DNA of 64,000 nt from Acanthornis magna (taxonomy: Eukaryota; Chordata; Aves; Passeriformes; Acanthizidae): positions 4,588,001-4,652,000 of the forward strand of contig JAWUZG010000135.1 in the NCBI GenBank assembly GCA_036785705.1, given 5' to 3'. A program made the position numbers and the translations under genes. Each line of letters opens with the position of its first letter. Positions within the stretch are counted from its first letter, which is position 1. The notes below the pieces were generated by a model. It worked only from the letters and a program-made list of their open reading frames with translations, ran no database searches and was not told where the DNA came from. Below are positions 37,957 through 49,960 of this stretch, one piece after another.

Positions 37957-38038
37957 CCTCCTTGTTGGTCCGGGAGCGTCCTCCCCGCCGAAGTTGGTCC
38001 CGCCACTTCGGCCGCCGTTCATCCGATCTCAGGCGATC

Positions 38039-38056
38039 TCCCGGGTTTCGGCACCA
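38039..38056 (-). promoter_or_regulatory. Primer-binding site, tRNA-Phe
   Basis: The plus strand tcccgggtttcggcacca equals the 3' end of vertebrate tRNA-Phe including CCA, so the minus-strand (genomic RNA sense) site is complementary over 18 bases. It lies two bases inside the 5' LTR. Alpharetroviruses of the chicken type use tRNA-Trp instead. The rest of a tRNA is absent, so this is not a tRNA gene. Confidence 0.94.
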
Positions 38057-38058
38057 CT

Positions 38059-38323
38059 TGTTGCCTTTCTTAGGCGTGGTGACCTGGTTTGGAAACGGCA
38101 CGGCGGCACCCCCTGGCCACTCGGGCCATCAGCTCACAGACACCACTGTGGTGGATGGCAAATGGTGTTTATTGGTGATTAGCACCGCATAATGTAACTT
38201 TGGTTTACAACGTCACATCCGTCTGCTTACATCATAAACTAAACACTATTGGCTATCTGGGGAGGGGTCCTATCTTTCCATACAGCACGATATCTTCCGA
38301 CCGCCAGACCCTACCTACCCACA
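38059..38323 (-). repeat. 5' LTR (265 bp)
   Basis: Full-length partner of 34041-34305, 259 of 265 bases identical. AATAAA is kept (38168-38173, minus strand). The TATA position is changed to ttacattat, which may have weakened the promoter that would drive the provirus. Which LTR carries the derived state is not known without an outgroup. Confidence 0.96.
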
Positions 38324-38329
38324 CATTCA
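38324..38329. repeat. Target-site duplication, right copy (CATTCA)
   Basis: Exact copy of the hexamer at 34035-34040, directly next to the right LTR. Confidence 0.93.
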
Positions 38330-39419
38330 TAGGCCATAACAGAGTCCAACAAAGGTTTTTTAATTAGTAACACTAAAGATGGGTTAGAAAATTGCACCTG
38401 GACCAGTATTATTCACATATGGGGTGAAGTTCGTAAGGATTTAATTTCAGCAGTAATAGTTTCCTCTTATAAATAACAGTCTGAAGCTGCTACACCAAGG
38501 AGGTTGCTGTTATTGCCTTATTGGGGGGGGTGGGGGGGTGGGAAGTGAATGCTGGAGGGGTGAAATTATTTGTTTCAAGTCACTCAGCTGATCCAAACAG
38601 ATTGAGCAGCAATTCCCAGTCTCCCTAAAGTATCAGAGCAGTGCATAGTGTGTGCAGTATATATAAACCAACAAACACCAGTTTGTGACTCTGTGGCACA
38701 GCATGGCGGGGCTCACCCAGCATCTGGGAGCTGCCTCCTCAGTACCTGGATCTGGGATAGGGAGGAGGAAGACTGGGGGTGGACTCGTCCTTCTCCCACG
38801 AGTGGCCAAGGTCTTCCAGTTGCTACCAAAAACTATGTGCAGTCATGCAAAATTAATATATAATCCAAGTGTGTAGGTTGAGTGGTTGATATGAGCTACT
38901 GTGGTGGCCAAATTTTGTTGAGTGCCAATACTGTCAGCAAGTTGTCCCTCATCATTTTGTAGGTATTAGTAAGTTCATTTCGTGTTCTTTGATAGTGCTT
39001 ATTATCTAAATTATTTTAAATGGTTTGTGTCAGTTCAGTAAATACTGGTTATGATTTAAAAAGCATTTTCACAGGTGCTTTACTACATTTGTATTCAAGA
39101 GGCATATGCTCCTTTGCATACATCATATAGATAGGCAGTCACTTTCAGAAGCTGATGTTTCACCCATGTATGGATGGATTTCTATGAGATGAAGTAGAGA
39201 CTTCTCTGTCAGAGAAAACCATTGTAACTCTCAAATTCTTTGGTCTTGTCATTTTATTCCAAAGCGTGCAAATGACTTCCAGGCATAAAATCTCCAGAAA
39301 GTATTCGTAACTTTGCATGAGGAGCCTGATCCAAAGGTTTCCTTCTTTCAAAGCTGCTGGAAAGTAGGCAGCATGTGTGTCACCTGCCAGAGCAGCCTCA
39401 GGCTCTAGCTCACCCTCCT
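38330..39419. other. Non-coding, nothing recognised apart from a G-rich tract
   Basis: No open frame of note and no repeat I can name. A guanine-rich tract lies at 38523-38542 and is listed separately. Confidence 0.6.
38523..38542 (+). repeat. G-rich tract, possible G-quadruplex
   Basis: Runs of 8, 7 and 3 guanines separated by single T. The long runs can supply four or more G-triplets, so the plus strand meets the usual sequence rule for a G-quadruplex. It lies about 200 bp outside the provirus. Confidence 0.75.
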
Positions 39420-39780
39420 CGTGGCAGATCTGTACTCAGGCTGTATTCATGGCACCGTGCTGGCTTCTGCTTTAGTTACCAGATCCACTTTCACACCTTC
39501 CGACTTGTCTTCCAGGCTTCCGAGGGAGGCCCGACCATGTCAGGGTGGGTGTGTGAAGGGTGAAAGTGAAGCAGGGATGTCGAGAAGGCTTTCCAGGCGT
39601 TCCTGCCAGCCCCTTTCTCTGCCCGCTGTCCCTGTGCTCGGTGTCGCTCCCGCGCTGCATTCTCCCTTCTGCCCAGTGGATGGCAATGATGTCCCGGTTT
39701 TGCTCGAAGGGAGCCGGTGCCCCATCCACGATGGGTGTGCCACGTTCCCGAGGACTGCATCCCAATTATTCCCATGATTC
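39420..39780. other. CpG-rich patch of unknown origin
   Basis: About 360 bp that is clearly richer in GC and CpG than its surroundings, with CpG in nearly every 20 bases between 39500 and 39760. Several frames on both strands are open, as expected from base composition, and none has a recognisable domain. It could be a small CpG island, an exon, or a GC-rich repeat. Confidence 0.45.
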
Positions 39781-39782
39781 AT

Positions 39783-39860
39783 TTTTACTACTACTACTTC
39801 TCTTTTTTTTCTTATACTTTTTTTTCTTCTTCCTCCCCCCTTTCCTTTTAAAATTATTTT
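39783..39860. repeat. Polypyrimidine low-complexity tract
   Basis: Almost uninterrupted C/T on the plus strand (ctactactacttctc, then T8, ctt, T8, cttcttcctccccc and so on), directly after the CpG-rich patch. Confidence 0.85.
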
Positions 39861-40004
39861 CTCCCCATTCCCTGTAAGCTAACTGTGCTGTTGTGATGGT
39901 CTGTGGTGCCGACTCAGGATATTTTGGCTTAGATTTAGTTAAGCACTTGCACAGATGTCACTGATTCTGTGTGATCGTAGACCTCTTACGAAATGCCATG
40001 ATAA

Positions 40005-40062
40005 AGGAGGACAGGCTTCATGATTAAATGGCCCCTTCCAGACCTTAAATATTATGAATCTC
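40005..40062 (+). mobile_element. Probable ancient LINE (CR1-type) 3' tail
   Basis: The run ggccccttccagaccttaaa followed by tattatgaatctc matches the form of old CR1/L3-type 3' ends. Only the last 50-60 bp can be recognised, so family and orientation are tentative. Confidence 0.45.
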
Positions 40063-43000
40063 ACTTCTGTGGTACAGTGGAAAGACGATTAGGACTTCCT
40101 ACACTACGAAGGAAGAAAGGGAGGTGAAATTTTTAACTGAAACTTCCAAATATATTTCTCCTACTTCCACAACCTCAGGGTCAACTGCTCTAGGTAACAG
40201 GAACTTTAATTACTTTCAGTAACTTGCCAGGGACAAACACTATTTATGTGCCATATCTACTACCATCATGATACCATAAACATGCTGCTGTTGGGAATGG
40301 TTTCTACTGCCTAGTTTCTATGTAAATATCCAAAAATGCGTGCATTTTGGAGATGCTGGGGTTTTCTAGCTACCACTTAATTATATGAAAACTGAACTAG
40401 ACTACATTTGGTAAGAATTGGCTATAAACCAAAGGGTCTATTCTTTAGACAGACTAATCAGTAAAAAAATCCACGATAAAATAATAATAATAATAACAAC
40501 AGTAATAACAAATCATAATAAATATAATAAATAAATAGCATTGAATAGAGTGAGGGCAATTTTTGAAGAGGAAAGTATTGTTCCTTCACATTCTTGTCCA
40601 TCTGTTTTTTTAGGCTTTTCTATACATTCAATCAGCATAATGCCTAAGTGAGTAATGTAATGAGAAATCAGTATTAGAGATTTTCTGGATTCTGGTATGT
40701 GATTTAAAAGCTATGTGCTTATCCTTTGAAAGATATTTATGAAGACAATGTATGTATGCACTGCTGCACTGAGAAGTGTTTTTTAGTCCGTCGACTGTTA
40801 GGATATTTTTCAAAGCTGTTGACGTTTTTTTGTAATGTAACTCTTTTAAAGCTACTCTGAAAGGAGGTCCAGTCACCACTAATTCCTGTGTAAATGAAGC
40901 ATAATCACTCAGAGAAGAGACCCTTTATTTAGTGAGTTTAAAGCTCATTATACAATTTTGTAGGGGGAAAATTACCCTGCCTGTAAATTAACTGCATTTC
41001 CTAATGAAATAACTTGTCAATTTTTTCAGCCTCCTTTGATAGGAATAAGAATTACAGTGGCATTGGAAAGTAAAATCATGCTGTTCTTACTGGCAGTTTT
41101 TTTCCAGTTGTAGAAGAAATTATAACTGTGAACACATTTTGATTCAGATTAATCTCAACAAGCAACAAAAGCATCTTTTGTCATGGTGTTTTTTCATCTC
41201 TTTCCCACCTCCTTTATTAGAGCCTAAAGCCAGCTCCATCAGCCTTACTCCTGGTATATGATGACACAAATTCTCTGGAGGCATGTGGCTTTCTCAAGCA
41301 ATAAAGCATCATTATGCTCCTCATTTCTGAGGATGCACTATTTCACCTGTGAGTTGTGTTTCAAGGGACAAACTAGCAGAACTCATCAGGTTAATTTTCC
41401 CAAAAAACAAGGCTTTCATCCTCCCATCAGGCTTGCAAAGGCAAGCCTATTTACCACAGGTGTCTGTGCTTATCTAGTTCTATCCTGACACTTGTAGATG
41501 GCAGCAAATAGATGGCATTTTAAGTGCTTTGGCTGCAGCTACTGCAACAGGAGTGCTAAAAGACAAAATAATTGTTCTTGAGGTGGCTGTCCTCTTCCGA
41601 GCAGCAGCAGCCTCAGTGCACATTAACAAGCCAAGCCGGTGCCTGTGGCTCTGCTGAGCCAGGTGTCATGACTCCACTTCAGCAGCTAAAAGCAGAGATA
41701 CATGGAGCTGCTGTAATGTTGGAAATCATTTTAAGAATTCCTGGAATAATTGCTTTTTCCTGAAATTGGCTATGTTTTGTTATATAGATATTAATTGTAT
41801 GTACTTATAGGGAGTGGTTGGTTTTCTTTCATTTGGGAAAGGTATAAATTTAGGGGCATATGGATTAGTATCCTCAGAGTTTCTTTTTTCCTGCTTTGGC
41901 CAATTTTCAGCTGCATAAAATAAAGGTTTAAGATTAGTTTGGCTTTGAAAAATCACATTCAGACCAATCATAAAGAAGTATTCAGAAAGGTCATCTCAGT
42001 GTGTGGGTGCTTTCTTCATTTCTTCACACAATAACTCTGTTCTACAATAACAGCAAGCAGCAAGTTCTTTGCAGTAGTTTTCAGTATATTAAAATTAGTG
42101 AAAGATTAAGTGGGGGTTTGTTACATTTGATCAATGTGAAACTTCATATCAGCATGAACAATATTCCTTCAGCAGTTAGGGCCTGGTATTGAAATTCTGC
42201 TGCTGGACAGTGGTTTTGGGTCAGGCTGCTAAAGAAGGTCAATGGTTTCAGAGTCGCTTGTGGTCCAGCACAGAAGAGCAAAGCTGTTTCTCAGATCCTG
42301 GTTCCTCTGATTTCTGTGTAGATTCCTCTTTAACACATAGGGCTGTCCGTACTTGTCAAACAGGTCAGCATGGTGAAAAAACATATTTCTATTTTGCGTG
42401 GAATCAGAATGTAGCTTCCTGAAGTTAGTGTAAAAGTCTGAATTGTCAATAGTTTCAGGTTTGCACACCACCACTGATTTTCAGTGCTCAACAGGAGGTG
42501 CTCATCACTTCTTCAAGGTGATGTGTTTCTGCTTAGCATCTTCAGCACCTGAAGACAGACCCCTGAGAGAGTCACAATACTAAAATCCATTCTCTTTGGA
42601 AATGTGAAAACAAAATAGTGTGAATTTCCTATAGCAGACATTTCTGTGAAAAAAAAAATTTTCTGATGAAATTAAAGTTTTTTGTTTGATTTCATCCTTG
42701 ATGTATTTTATATTTTAAAATTGAAAAGAGAAATAAGATGGGTTATTGCACAGAACCAATAGCTAGCATAAACAAAGGTATTGGATGAAGGAAATGAAAA
42801 ATAAGCAAGTTGGAGGTGAAAAGTGCATTACTCCATTGCTACTCTGATAATTAGAGAGAAAAAATTAACAGTTGCCATAAAGTACTTTAAACATGAGAGT
42901 TTCTTATTAGGTTCTTCAAGAATGTAATTAATTACTTGCAGCCACATATGTTCTTTGTGTCATGGTGTGGAGTACCAGCATTTCATTAAAACCCAGTTCA

Positions 43001-46000
43001 ATAATAACAGGTCACTCGAGATGTCATTTGCTCTGGAGAAGGTTGGGAAGCCGAATGCCTGCTGCTTCATCCCTCTTGTGCTGTGCCAGCACACTGAGTT
43101 GAGTAGGAGGAGAGGGCAAGCTGAGCATACCAGGGTCGCGTTCCAGAAAGCCCCTTGGTCTGGGTGACAGTGCTCATGGGAGACCTGGGAGCAGAGGGAT
43201 GGCAGAGGGCTGGTAAACACATAACAGGGCAGCCAGCACAGAGTTCTGATAAAGACACTGCGAGTCACAGTCAAATTCCTACCGAAAGGAAGTCCCATGG
43301 TTATGAAGAAATAATTAATAATAATATAAAATAAATGCAAGTGCTATATTGTCCTAGTGACAGAGTTTTTGGACTTTAACAATATTTTTTTTTAAGCAAC
43401 AAGTCGTGGGCTAAATACTCACAGCTCCTGTGCCGCCCTAGTGCCTTAGCTAGTTTGCACTGACAGTGAAGTTAAGAGAAGGATGGGTGGACATGTTGTT
43501 GGAGACCCTCTGCATGTCACTTTTATTAATCTCTTAAGGAACGAGATACCAGAGGGCCAGATTTTGTCTGGTACAATTCACGTTACTTTTGAGGGATGGG
43601 CTGAAATGTGTGCAAGGGTAAGAAGGTGCCCTTGGTGCCCAGCGGGATTTGGGAATTGAGAAACATTTTGGTAACACCAGTTCTCTGGAGGCGCAGGTAT
43701 CACCACTGGTATCCCGAGAGAGTCCTGACAGACTGTTGGGAGCCACTTCATCATTCCATCGTCACAGGGTGTAGGGTGCTCTCTCATGGAGTATGAAGCA
43801 AACAGAAAACATTTCCCATGCAGCTTGAAGCCCTGTCCTGCACCACCTTCCACTTGTGACCTTCCTTTTGAAATACATTTTACTGGCATTACAAGAAAAC
43901 ACATTAGGCTCCTGGAATTGTGCTTAGAGTAAATGAAGAGCAACATATGTTGTGCAATTGCACCCTATTGTTTTATATTTTACTTTGAGAAGAATTTTTG
44001 CAATTAGATTGTTGTTGAAGTCAACAAAGTACAAACATAGGGAGCAGAGTGTTTTTGATAGGGAGGGACCCTGTCAGTAGCTGATTGAGGATTCCTTTTA
44101 TCTTAAATATGATTTAATGCTCTGTGGAAAGAATTAAGAATCCCATTTTACACTGAAGCATGCTGTTAATGTGCATATAAAAACCTCAGCAATTTTATTG
44201 ACAGTTATGAATTTACAGCTGCTGGTGGTGAATTTTTTTGAAAGACTTCTTCCTTTTCCCCAATTCTTTGCAGACCATTGTCATAGTTTGCTATTAGCTA
44301 AGGCAGAACCTCATTTAACAGAAATGCATAGGTCTTCAATTTCACTGTATACATGAGGAAAAAAGAAAATCAATGTGAAGCCTGGACTCAGTCTGCTGAT
44401 GCCAGAGATGACTATCTGTAGCATACAGAAAGAAACCCTGGCTCAGATTAGTTTTTCTTTACCCTTTGGATGTTAAAAATGACAGAAAGAGGCTACTGCT
44501 GGTGAGAGTTGTTATGACTATTATCCTCTGGTCAAATTTGGTGTTAATCCTAGAGACTGTTAGTGCGTGTAGAAATATTTCAAGTACTCAGTATTAATTT
44601 AGTATTAATTTATATTTATTATTATCATTTATATTATATTCATTGATGGGAAGATGAGTATTAAGAAACAATTTGTGCATTTGCAGTTTCACATTTGCAT
44701 TGAATATCCATTGTTTGTGTGTGCGAATGATTGCCATGCACCCAGGACTATATGTGTATGCAAATATATATAGATAAATATATATACACACAGAGTATCT
44801 AATCATCAAGAATATCAAGGGTGAATATCATTTTAATTTTCAAACAAGAATTTGGAAAAAACCCAGCCAATGCCCAGCTTGCAGAGTTCAGGCTTCACAG
44901 GAGGGGTCCCTGTGTGGCTCATTGCAAACACAACTATACCTAGAAGTGAGCTGAAGCTGGTTAAGGGTCCTGTCTGGCCAAGGAAACCCAGTGAAAGAAA
45001 TGGAGATAAAAATGGAAGGTTTGTGTGATGCTATTAATTTTTGGTCTAGGTGGAGCTTCTGTTAAATTGACTGTGACTGTGAAGATTCCTTATAAATTAT
45101 GTTCTTTAGACTTGCTAAAAACCTTCCAAAGAATAGATTTTCATGATTTTTTTAAAATTTGAAAGTTGTTGTTCCACTGGGTTTAAGACAGACGTGCTTT
45201 CCTCTTTTTTATTACACTTCTCATGATGTCTTTTACAGAAATGTCTTTAAAATAATGTCTGAGATGTGCACGTTGGCCAAAATTGTATTTCTTAGTAAGA
45301 AATCAATGAGAATTTTTAATAAAACATTAAGAAAAAATATAAAACTTTTGAGAAAATGAGAAGGTATGGTTGTAGCAATTCTGCTTTGGGAAATGGAAAG
45401 GCTTCTTCAACTAATTTTTTTCTAGCCCTACTGAAGCTGCTATTTTGGCCTGTGGAAAATGACATTGACTGGTCTTGACATGATGGAGATATTCTTTATG
45501 ACTCTAAACCAAGAAGAAGCTGGAGCTTCCCAATTATTTCTATCAACTTTTAGATTCTTAATTTTATTTCCTATTTTATTTCCTTATTTATTTCTTAATA
45601 TTATTTCCAGCAGTTCTATTTGATGGTGCATTTGTGGGATCAATGTCTGCAAATCTCATCTACTATTTTCCCTGAATTATTTTATTTATAATTGTTACTT
45701 TTTAATTCTGAAACATTACCAACATCTGCCAGCAGACTCTGCAAAGCAATTGAATTCAGTAATTAATTTCAAGGGAATGCTGAGCTATTCCTGGCCCAAA
45801 CTCATTCTGTGATTCTGGCTTTCCAGAGACATGGATTCAACATACCTGAGCAGTAAATTTGCCTTAATTTCCAGATATGCATAAACGTGCATAACTCAGC
45901 TTGGGTACCCAGCTCTGACTTGGAACTTGGGAGATGCTATTTCTGGACTCTGTCCTGACAGCTGATCCTGATTTGTTCATCTGATCTCTTTGACACACCT

Positions 46001-49000
46001 TGGGATGCCTGGAAAATATGAGTATATTGTTATTCCCATGTAAAATTATCGCCTCAAGATGCTGTAGTTTGACATAGTGCATTAGATTTTAACATTTGAG
46101 ATACACTCTCCACTTTAACTTACTCCATTGCTCATGTTTCTTTTGGAAAAGGAAAGATTTGATTTCTGAAGGCAATCAATTTTAAAACTTCTTTTCGAAA
46201 GGTTATTTTCTCTTTTTTTAAATTATTTTTTCTTAAAGGTCATTTTTCTAAGGACTGGCTTAGAGGTGCTAAGACATTTCCTCATTCTTTCAAAAGTATA
46301 GGATCTGTATGAAATGAACTCCATGATTAGCCAGAGCATTACTTCGCATAAAGTATACAGGATACGTATGATGGAGAAAAGTAACGGAAAGACCTGTGGT
46401 ATATGCTGTGTCAGGTATTTTTCTGTACTTAGTAATCTATGGTCCTTTCTCAAAGATGACTATTAAAGTCTGCTTTATATGGGTGAGCTAGTTCTCCATT
46501 CTAAATTTAATCTACTTCTAATTCTAAAATTCATTCTAAAGATGAGCTACCATTACATTAAACATTGTGGTTTCCATTTCAGTAGCAAATATTTTTCTAA
46601 TTTTAATTAATTAATCAGCCTTAGAATTGGAGGAGTTGTTTTTTCTTTTTTTTTTGTGAACTAATTAGATGTAATCTCACTTTCTCGATCTCCATTGCCT
46701 TTAATCAGCTTTCTCTGGCCAGATAGCACTCTTAATTCAGTTCTTTAACTTCCAAACTGTAATTGTGTTTATATATTGTAGGCATTTATAGTAATGCTTG
46801 CTCTTCCTTGTTTGCACGAGCCTCAGCATTTCCCCATAACCCCTCAAATGGATTTTGATTCCCACGGCAATCATAAGCTAATGGGGGAAACCACTGCAGT
46901 AATGTGAACAGCAGTTTTATGGTACTGTACATGAGAACAAAATATATCGTGGAATAGGCTGCTGCTGTTGGGGACTTGATCTGTTGATCTGTTGGAAAGA
47001 CTTGTTTCATGCATGTGTTTTTATTCTCTATTTCTGAGCTGACAATTTGGGGTGACGTTTATGGGATTTCTGTCTCACTTCTCTACCTGTTTGATAGAAG
47101 GAACTCCATACCTGCAGGATGAGTTATACCTGCATCAGCTAGGAAATTATTCAAGCCTTGGTCTAACCTGCTCCCGCTGTACTCCTAACAAATTTTCCAT
47201 ATCAGCTTTAATGAACAAAAAAAAGTATGTTTTGGGAAACTAATGCCTGAATGTGTTTCTGTCCCCTGCCCAAGCCACAGGGACTCTCTGGGGTGCTGTG
47301 GAGATAAACTTCTCCGTTTTCCTCTGTTCTGCACTGACGACGTTTTGCCCCAGAATATTTAAGTTTCTCTTCCTCAAGGGTCTCCGTTGGCACAAGCACC
47401 GAGGAGCCAGCACTTGCATCTGAACACAAGTGTTGGGGGCCTAGAAAGTAGTGAGTGCTGTTCCGGGTATTTAAAGTGGTGTCAATCATGCTAACCCTCA
47501 GTAATATTTCAAGTATTTAGATAGACAAATGTTAAACAATTTTTGAATATTTTCCATTAATAATTTTAGATAGGCACTAGCAGTTTATTTTAAATTAACC
47601 TTTATGCTTATAGTATATAAAAATAATTATAGTATGTGTTGCATGTGAAATCAGATGGTTATTCTGATCTCAATTTATTTGGATTACATTGTGCTAGAAG
47701 TTCAAATTGGCAAAGAAGTATTGAAAGTGGTTAAAAGGCGTGTATTTGTATATGATGTACTTGTGATCTGCTGCAGAGAGATTCTCTTTGCTGCTGTAAG
47801 ACACTTTTTCCTTTCACTAACTAAAGATCAGAGCAAACTATTTGCATCAAAGCTTCTTATTTAAAACAGTTTATTGATGGCAACACACTTGCTGAATTCG
47901 CAAGCAAGCACCTTTATGTAGCTGCAGCAGCATGAAGTGTGCCTGCCTGTTATTGGAAAGCATCCAAGGACATCCTCAGCCTTCCAGCTTTCCTCTGTGT
48001 GGGGGGAGGGTTGCTGCTGTTGCTGCTTTTCTTCATTTTCCGTACTGCAGCGATTTCTAAATAAGTGCTGGTTGATTTCTCCATTTGTTATTTTTCATTT
48101 TGAAGTTAGGATGCTTAGTGACCCACTGAAGAGATACAGACTTTCTTTCCAGGACAACTTAACATAGGATCTCTTCCCTTTCCCTGGTGGTACTGGACTT
48201 GGGTGGCTCTCTGGAAGAACCCTGATAGCCCACGGGGTATGTGATGGCCAAGGCAGCAAAAGGTAGCAAAGGCTGCATCTTCAAACAATACCTTGCACTT
48301 ATTTGCAAACAAAACCAGGTTGTTAATGAGAAACAGGCTGCCAAGGCAGCAGTGATTCCTGCCTCCAGAGAAGTGTATGAGGAGGATGCAGCCCCCCAAA
48401 TGTGTGGGGAGGAAAGGGCAAGGCTGGGCCCCACTGGGGCTGGGGAGTGGCACCCTTGGGGCAGAGCTAGTGGCCAGCGGCTCAGCAGTGCGGGGTGAGC
48501 GCCCATTCCCCAGCCTCCTCCCAGCTCCGAGTCCTTGAGGATCTCAGGGAGTCATTATGCCTTGAGGTTACTGTGATGGGCTTTCTGCTGCTTTTCCCCA
48601 AGCATCTGCCTTTCATCTTTACAAAGCCATACAAAAATTGCCTGTAACTGGCACATATGCTCTCTTTTGGAGATGAAGGCTGCCATTTGTGTCTAGTTTG
48701 AATACTGACACATCATTACCTGGTTAGAGATTTAAGGAAGGAACTACCTTTTAAGAAAGAAACTTTGTCACTGATTGAAACTTTTGAATTTCATTGAACA
48801 AAGTGGTTTTTAGTGACCTCTATTTCCTGAACGTTATGCCCCCTTTTTGTATGCAGCACTTTGGTGCAAATTCATCAGTTCATTCTAAGCAAGTACAGAG
48901 GTTATAATGAGAATTATGACATTATTTTTGGAGGTGATGCTGCCTGGCTGATGCATTTTCAGCACTCTTTTCAATCTCCCTCAGCTGTGCTTAATGTCCA

Positions 49001-49344
49001 GTTTGTGATGCCAGTGAACGTAGAACAATGTAGCTCTTTTATAAAATCCAAATATTGTACAGGGATAGAAACAGTACTTAATTAAGCAAGAAATAAAAGA
49101 ATTAACATTGTGATATAGGTCTTGTAAATGATCTTCAGATTAGGCAGATGCACATGTGGTCATGTTTAAGAACAGCTTTTTGTAATAGTGTAAAGAAGCC
49201 CTGAGATATTGGGTTCTGTGAATACATGTATTGCATGGAAAAAATCTAGTAGAAATAAAGGAAAAAAAATCAACATTTACAGTACCTGATCAGTAAAATA
49301 GTAGATTGAGAATGAATGGAAGGATAGTTCGTAACTTTACTATT
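40063..49344. other. Non-coding AT-rich DNA, no gene recognised
   Basis: It contains an ATA-type microsatellite (40476-40537), a TA-rich run (44761-44790) and T-rich low-complexity sequence (45545-45610). Open frames are short and without domain similarity. Sequence around 48.24-48.5 kb is GC-richer with open frames on both strands, but nothing is recognised there. Confidence 0.6.
40476..40537. repeat. (ATA)n/(ATAA)n microsatellite
   Basis: Uninterrupted ataataataataataa followed by decayed units through 40537. Confidence 0.85.
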
Positions 49345-49960
49345 TTTGGGGAATGATAAAAATGCCATCTTGAAGGCCCTTCAAGGGCTAATTGGTTCTA
49401 GTCCTCCAATACTCCAAGGTTCTACCACTTGGAAGAGGGCTATTGAAACCAAGGACTGGATCAGCCATTGCTTTGTCTGGATGAACCTTCTAAGGACAGA
49501 ATCTCTCGGCCTGTTTGATGACCTATTCCAGTGCTGCTAGGGAAATTTTTTTCCAGCTGTCCAACTTCAATCTCTAAAACAGCTTTGTGTGGTTGTTTTC
49601 CTTTTTATGCTGTTTGACACTACCAAGAGGAGTTTGCCGGTGGTGTCTAAAGAACTGCCCTTCCAATAGTTGTAAGCAGATATGATACACCTCTGTGGCT
49701 TCTTCTTTACCAAACTTACCAGGCCCAGCTCCTTCAGCATCTCTACGCAGGGTATGGACCTTTGTCGAACCTTTTCTGTTTTCTCTGCATCCCTCTTGAA
49801 CTGAAGGTCTCCCCAGGCTGTCTGAGCACCAGCCTCCCCTATTCTGCTGCCACGCTCCTCCAGATGCAGTTCAGCGTGCAATTTATTTTGCTCACAGTGA
49901 GGGCTCACTTCTGCAGTGTGGTGTCCACTGAAATATCACAGGCATGTTCTTAGGGCTGCT
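49345..49960 (-). mobile_element. Old CR1 LINE fragment
   Basis: The plus strand follows the complement of the CR1 3' region in the correct order. It has a block around gacctattccagtgctgcta (49520-49540), accaagaggagtttg (49622-49636), ccttccaatagttgtaagca (49659-49678) and aggcccagctccttcagcat (49721-49740). Divergence is much higher than in the copy at 53-54.4 kb, so this insertion is older. Ends are approximate. Confidence 0.65.

Larger units (their letters stand above)
34041..38323 (-). mobile_element. Endogenous retrovirus: alpharetroviral LTR/gag, gammaretroviral env, no pol
   Basis: A 4283-bp provirus read on the minus strand. In order it has a 5' LTR (38059-38323), a tRNA-Phe primer-binding site, a gag truncated in capsid, an env, a polypurine tract and a 3' LTR (34041-34305). 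It is flanked by 6-bp duplications. It is visibly richer in GC than its surroundings. No protease, reverse transcriptase, RNase H or integrase sequence exists in any frame, and the gag-to-env transition occurs at about 36420. The LTR architecture and matrix/capsid resemble alpharetroviruses, whereas the Env has the CWLC and CX6CC motifs of gammaretroviruses. From memory, a zebra finch family called TgERV-F combines a class II backbone, a tRNA-Phe primer site and a mammalian-type gamma Env. This copy fits that description, but the match needs a search. I infer mobilisation in trans, or deletion of pol after insertion. Confidence 0.95.

Noticed and set aside
38039..38056. Possible tRNA-Phe gene
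   Set aside because: Only the last 18 bases match. The rest of the cloverleaf is missing, and the place next to the LTR fits a primer-binding site.
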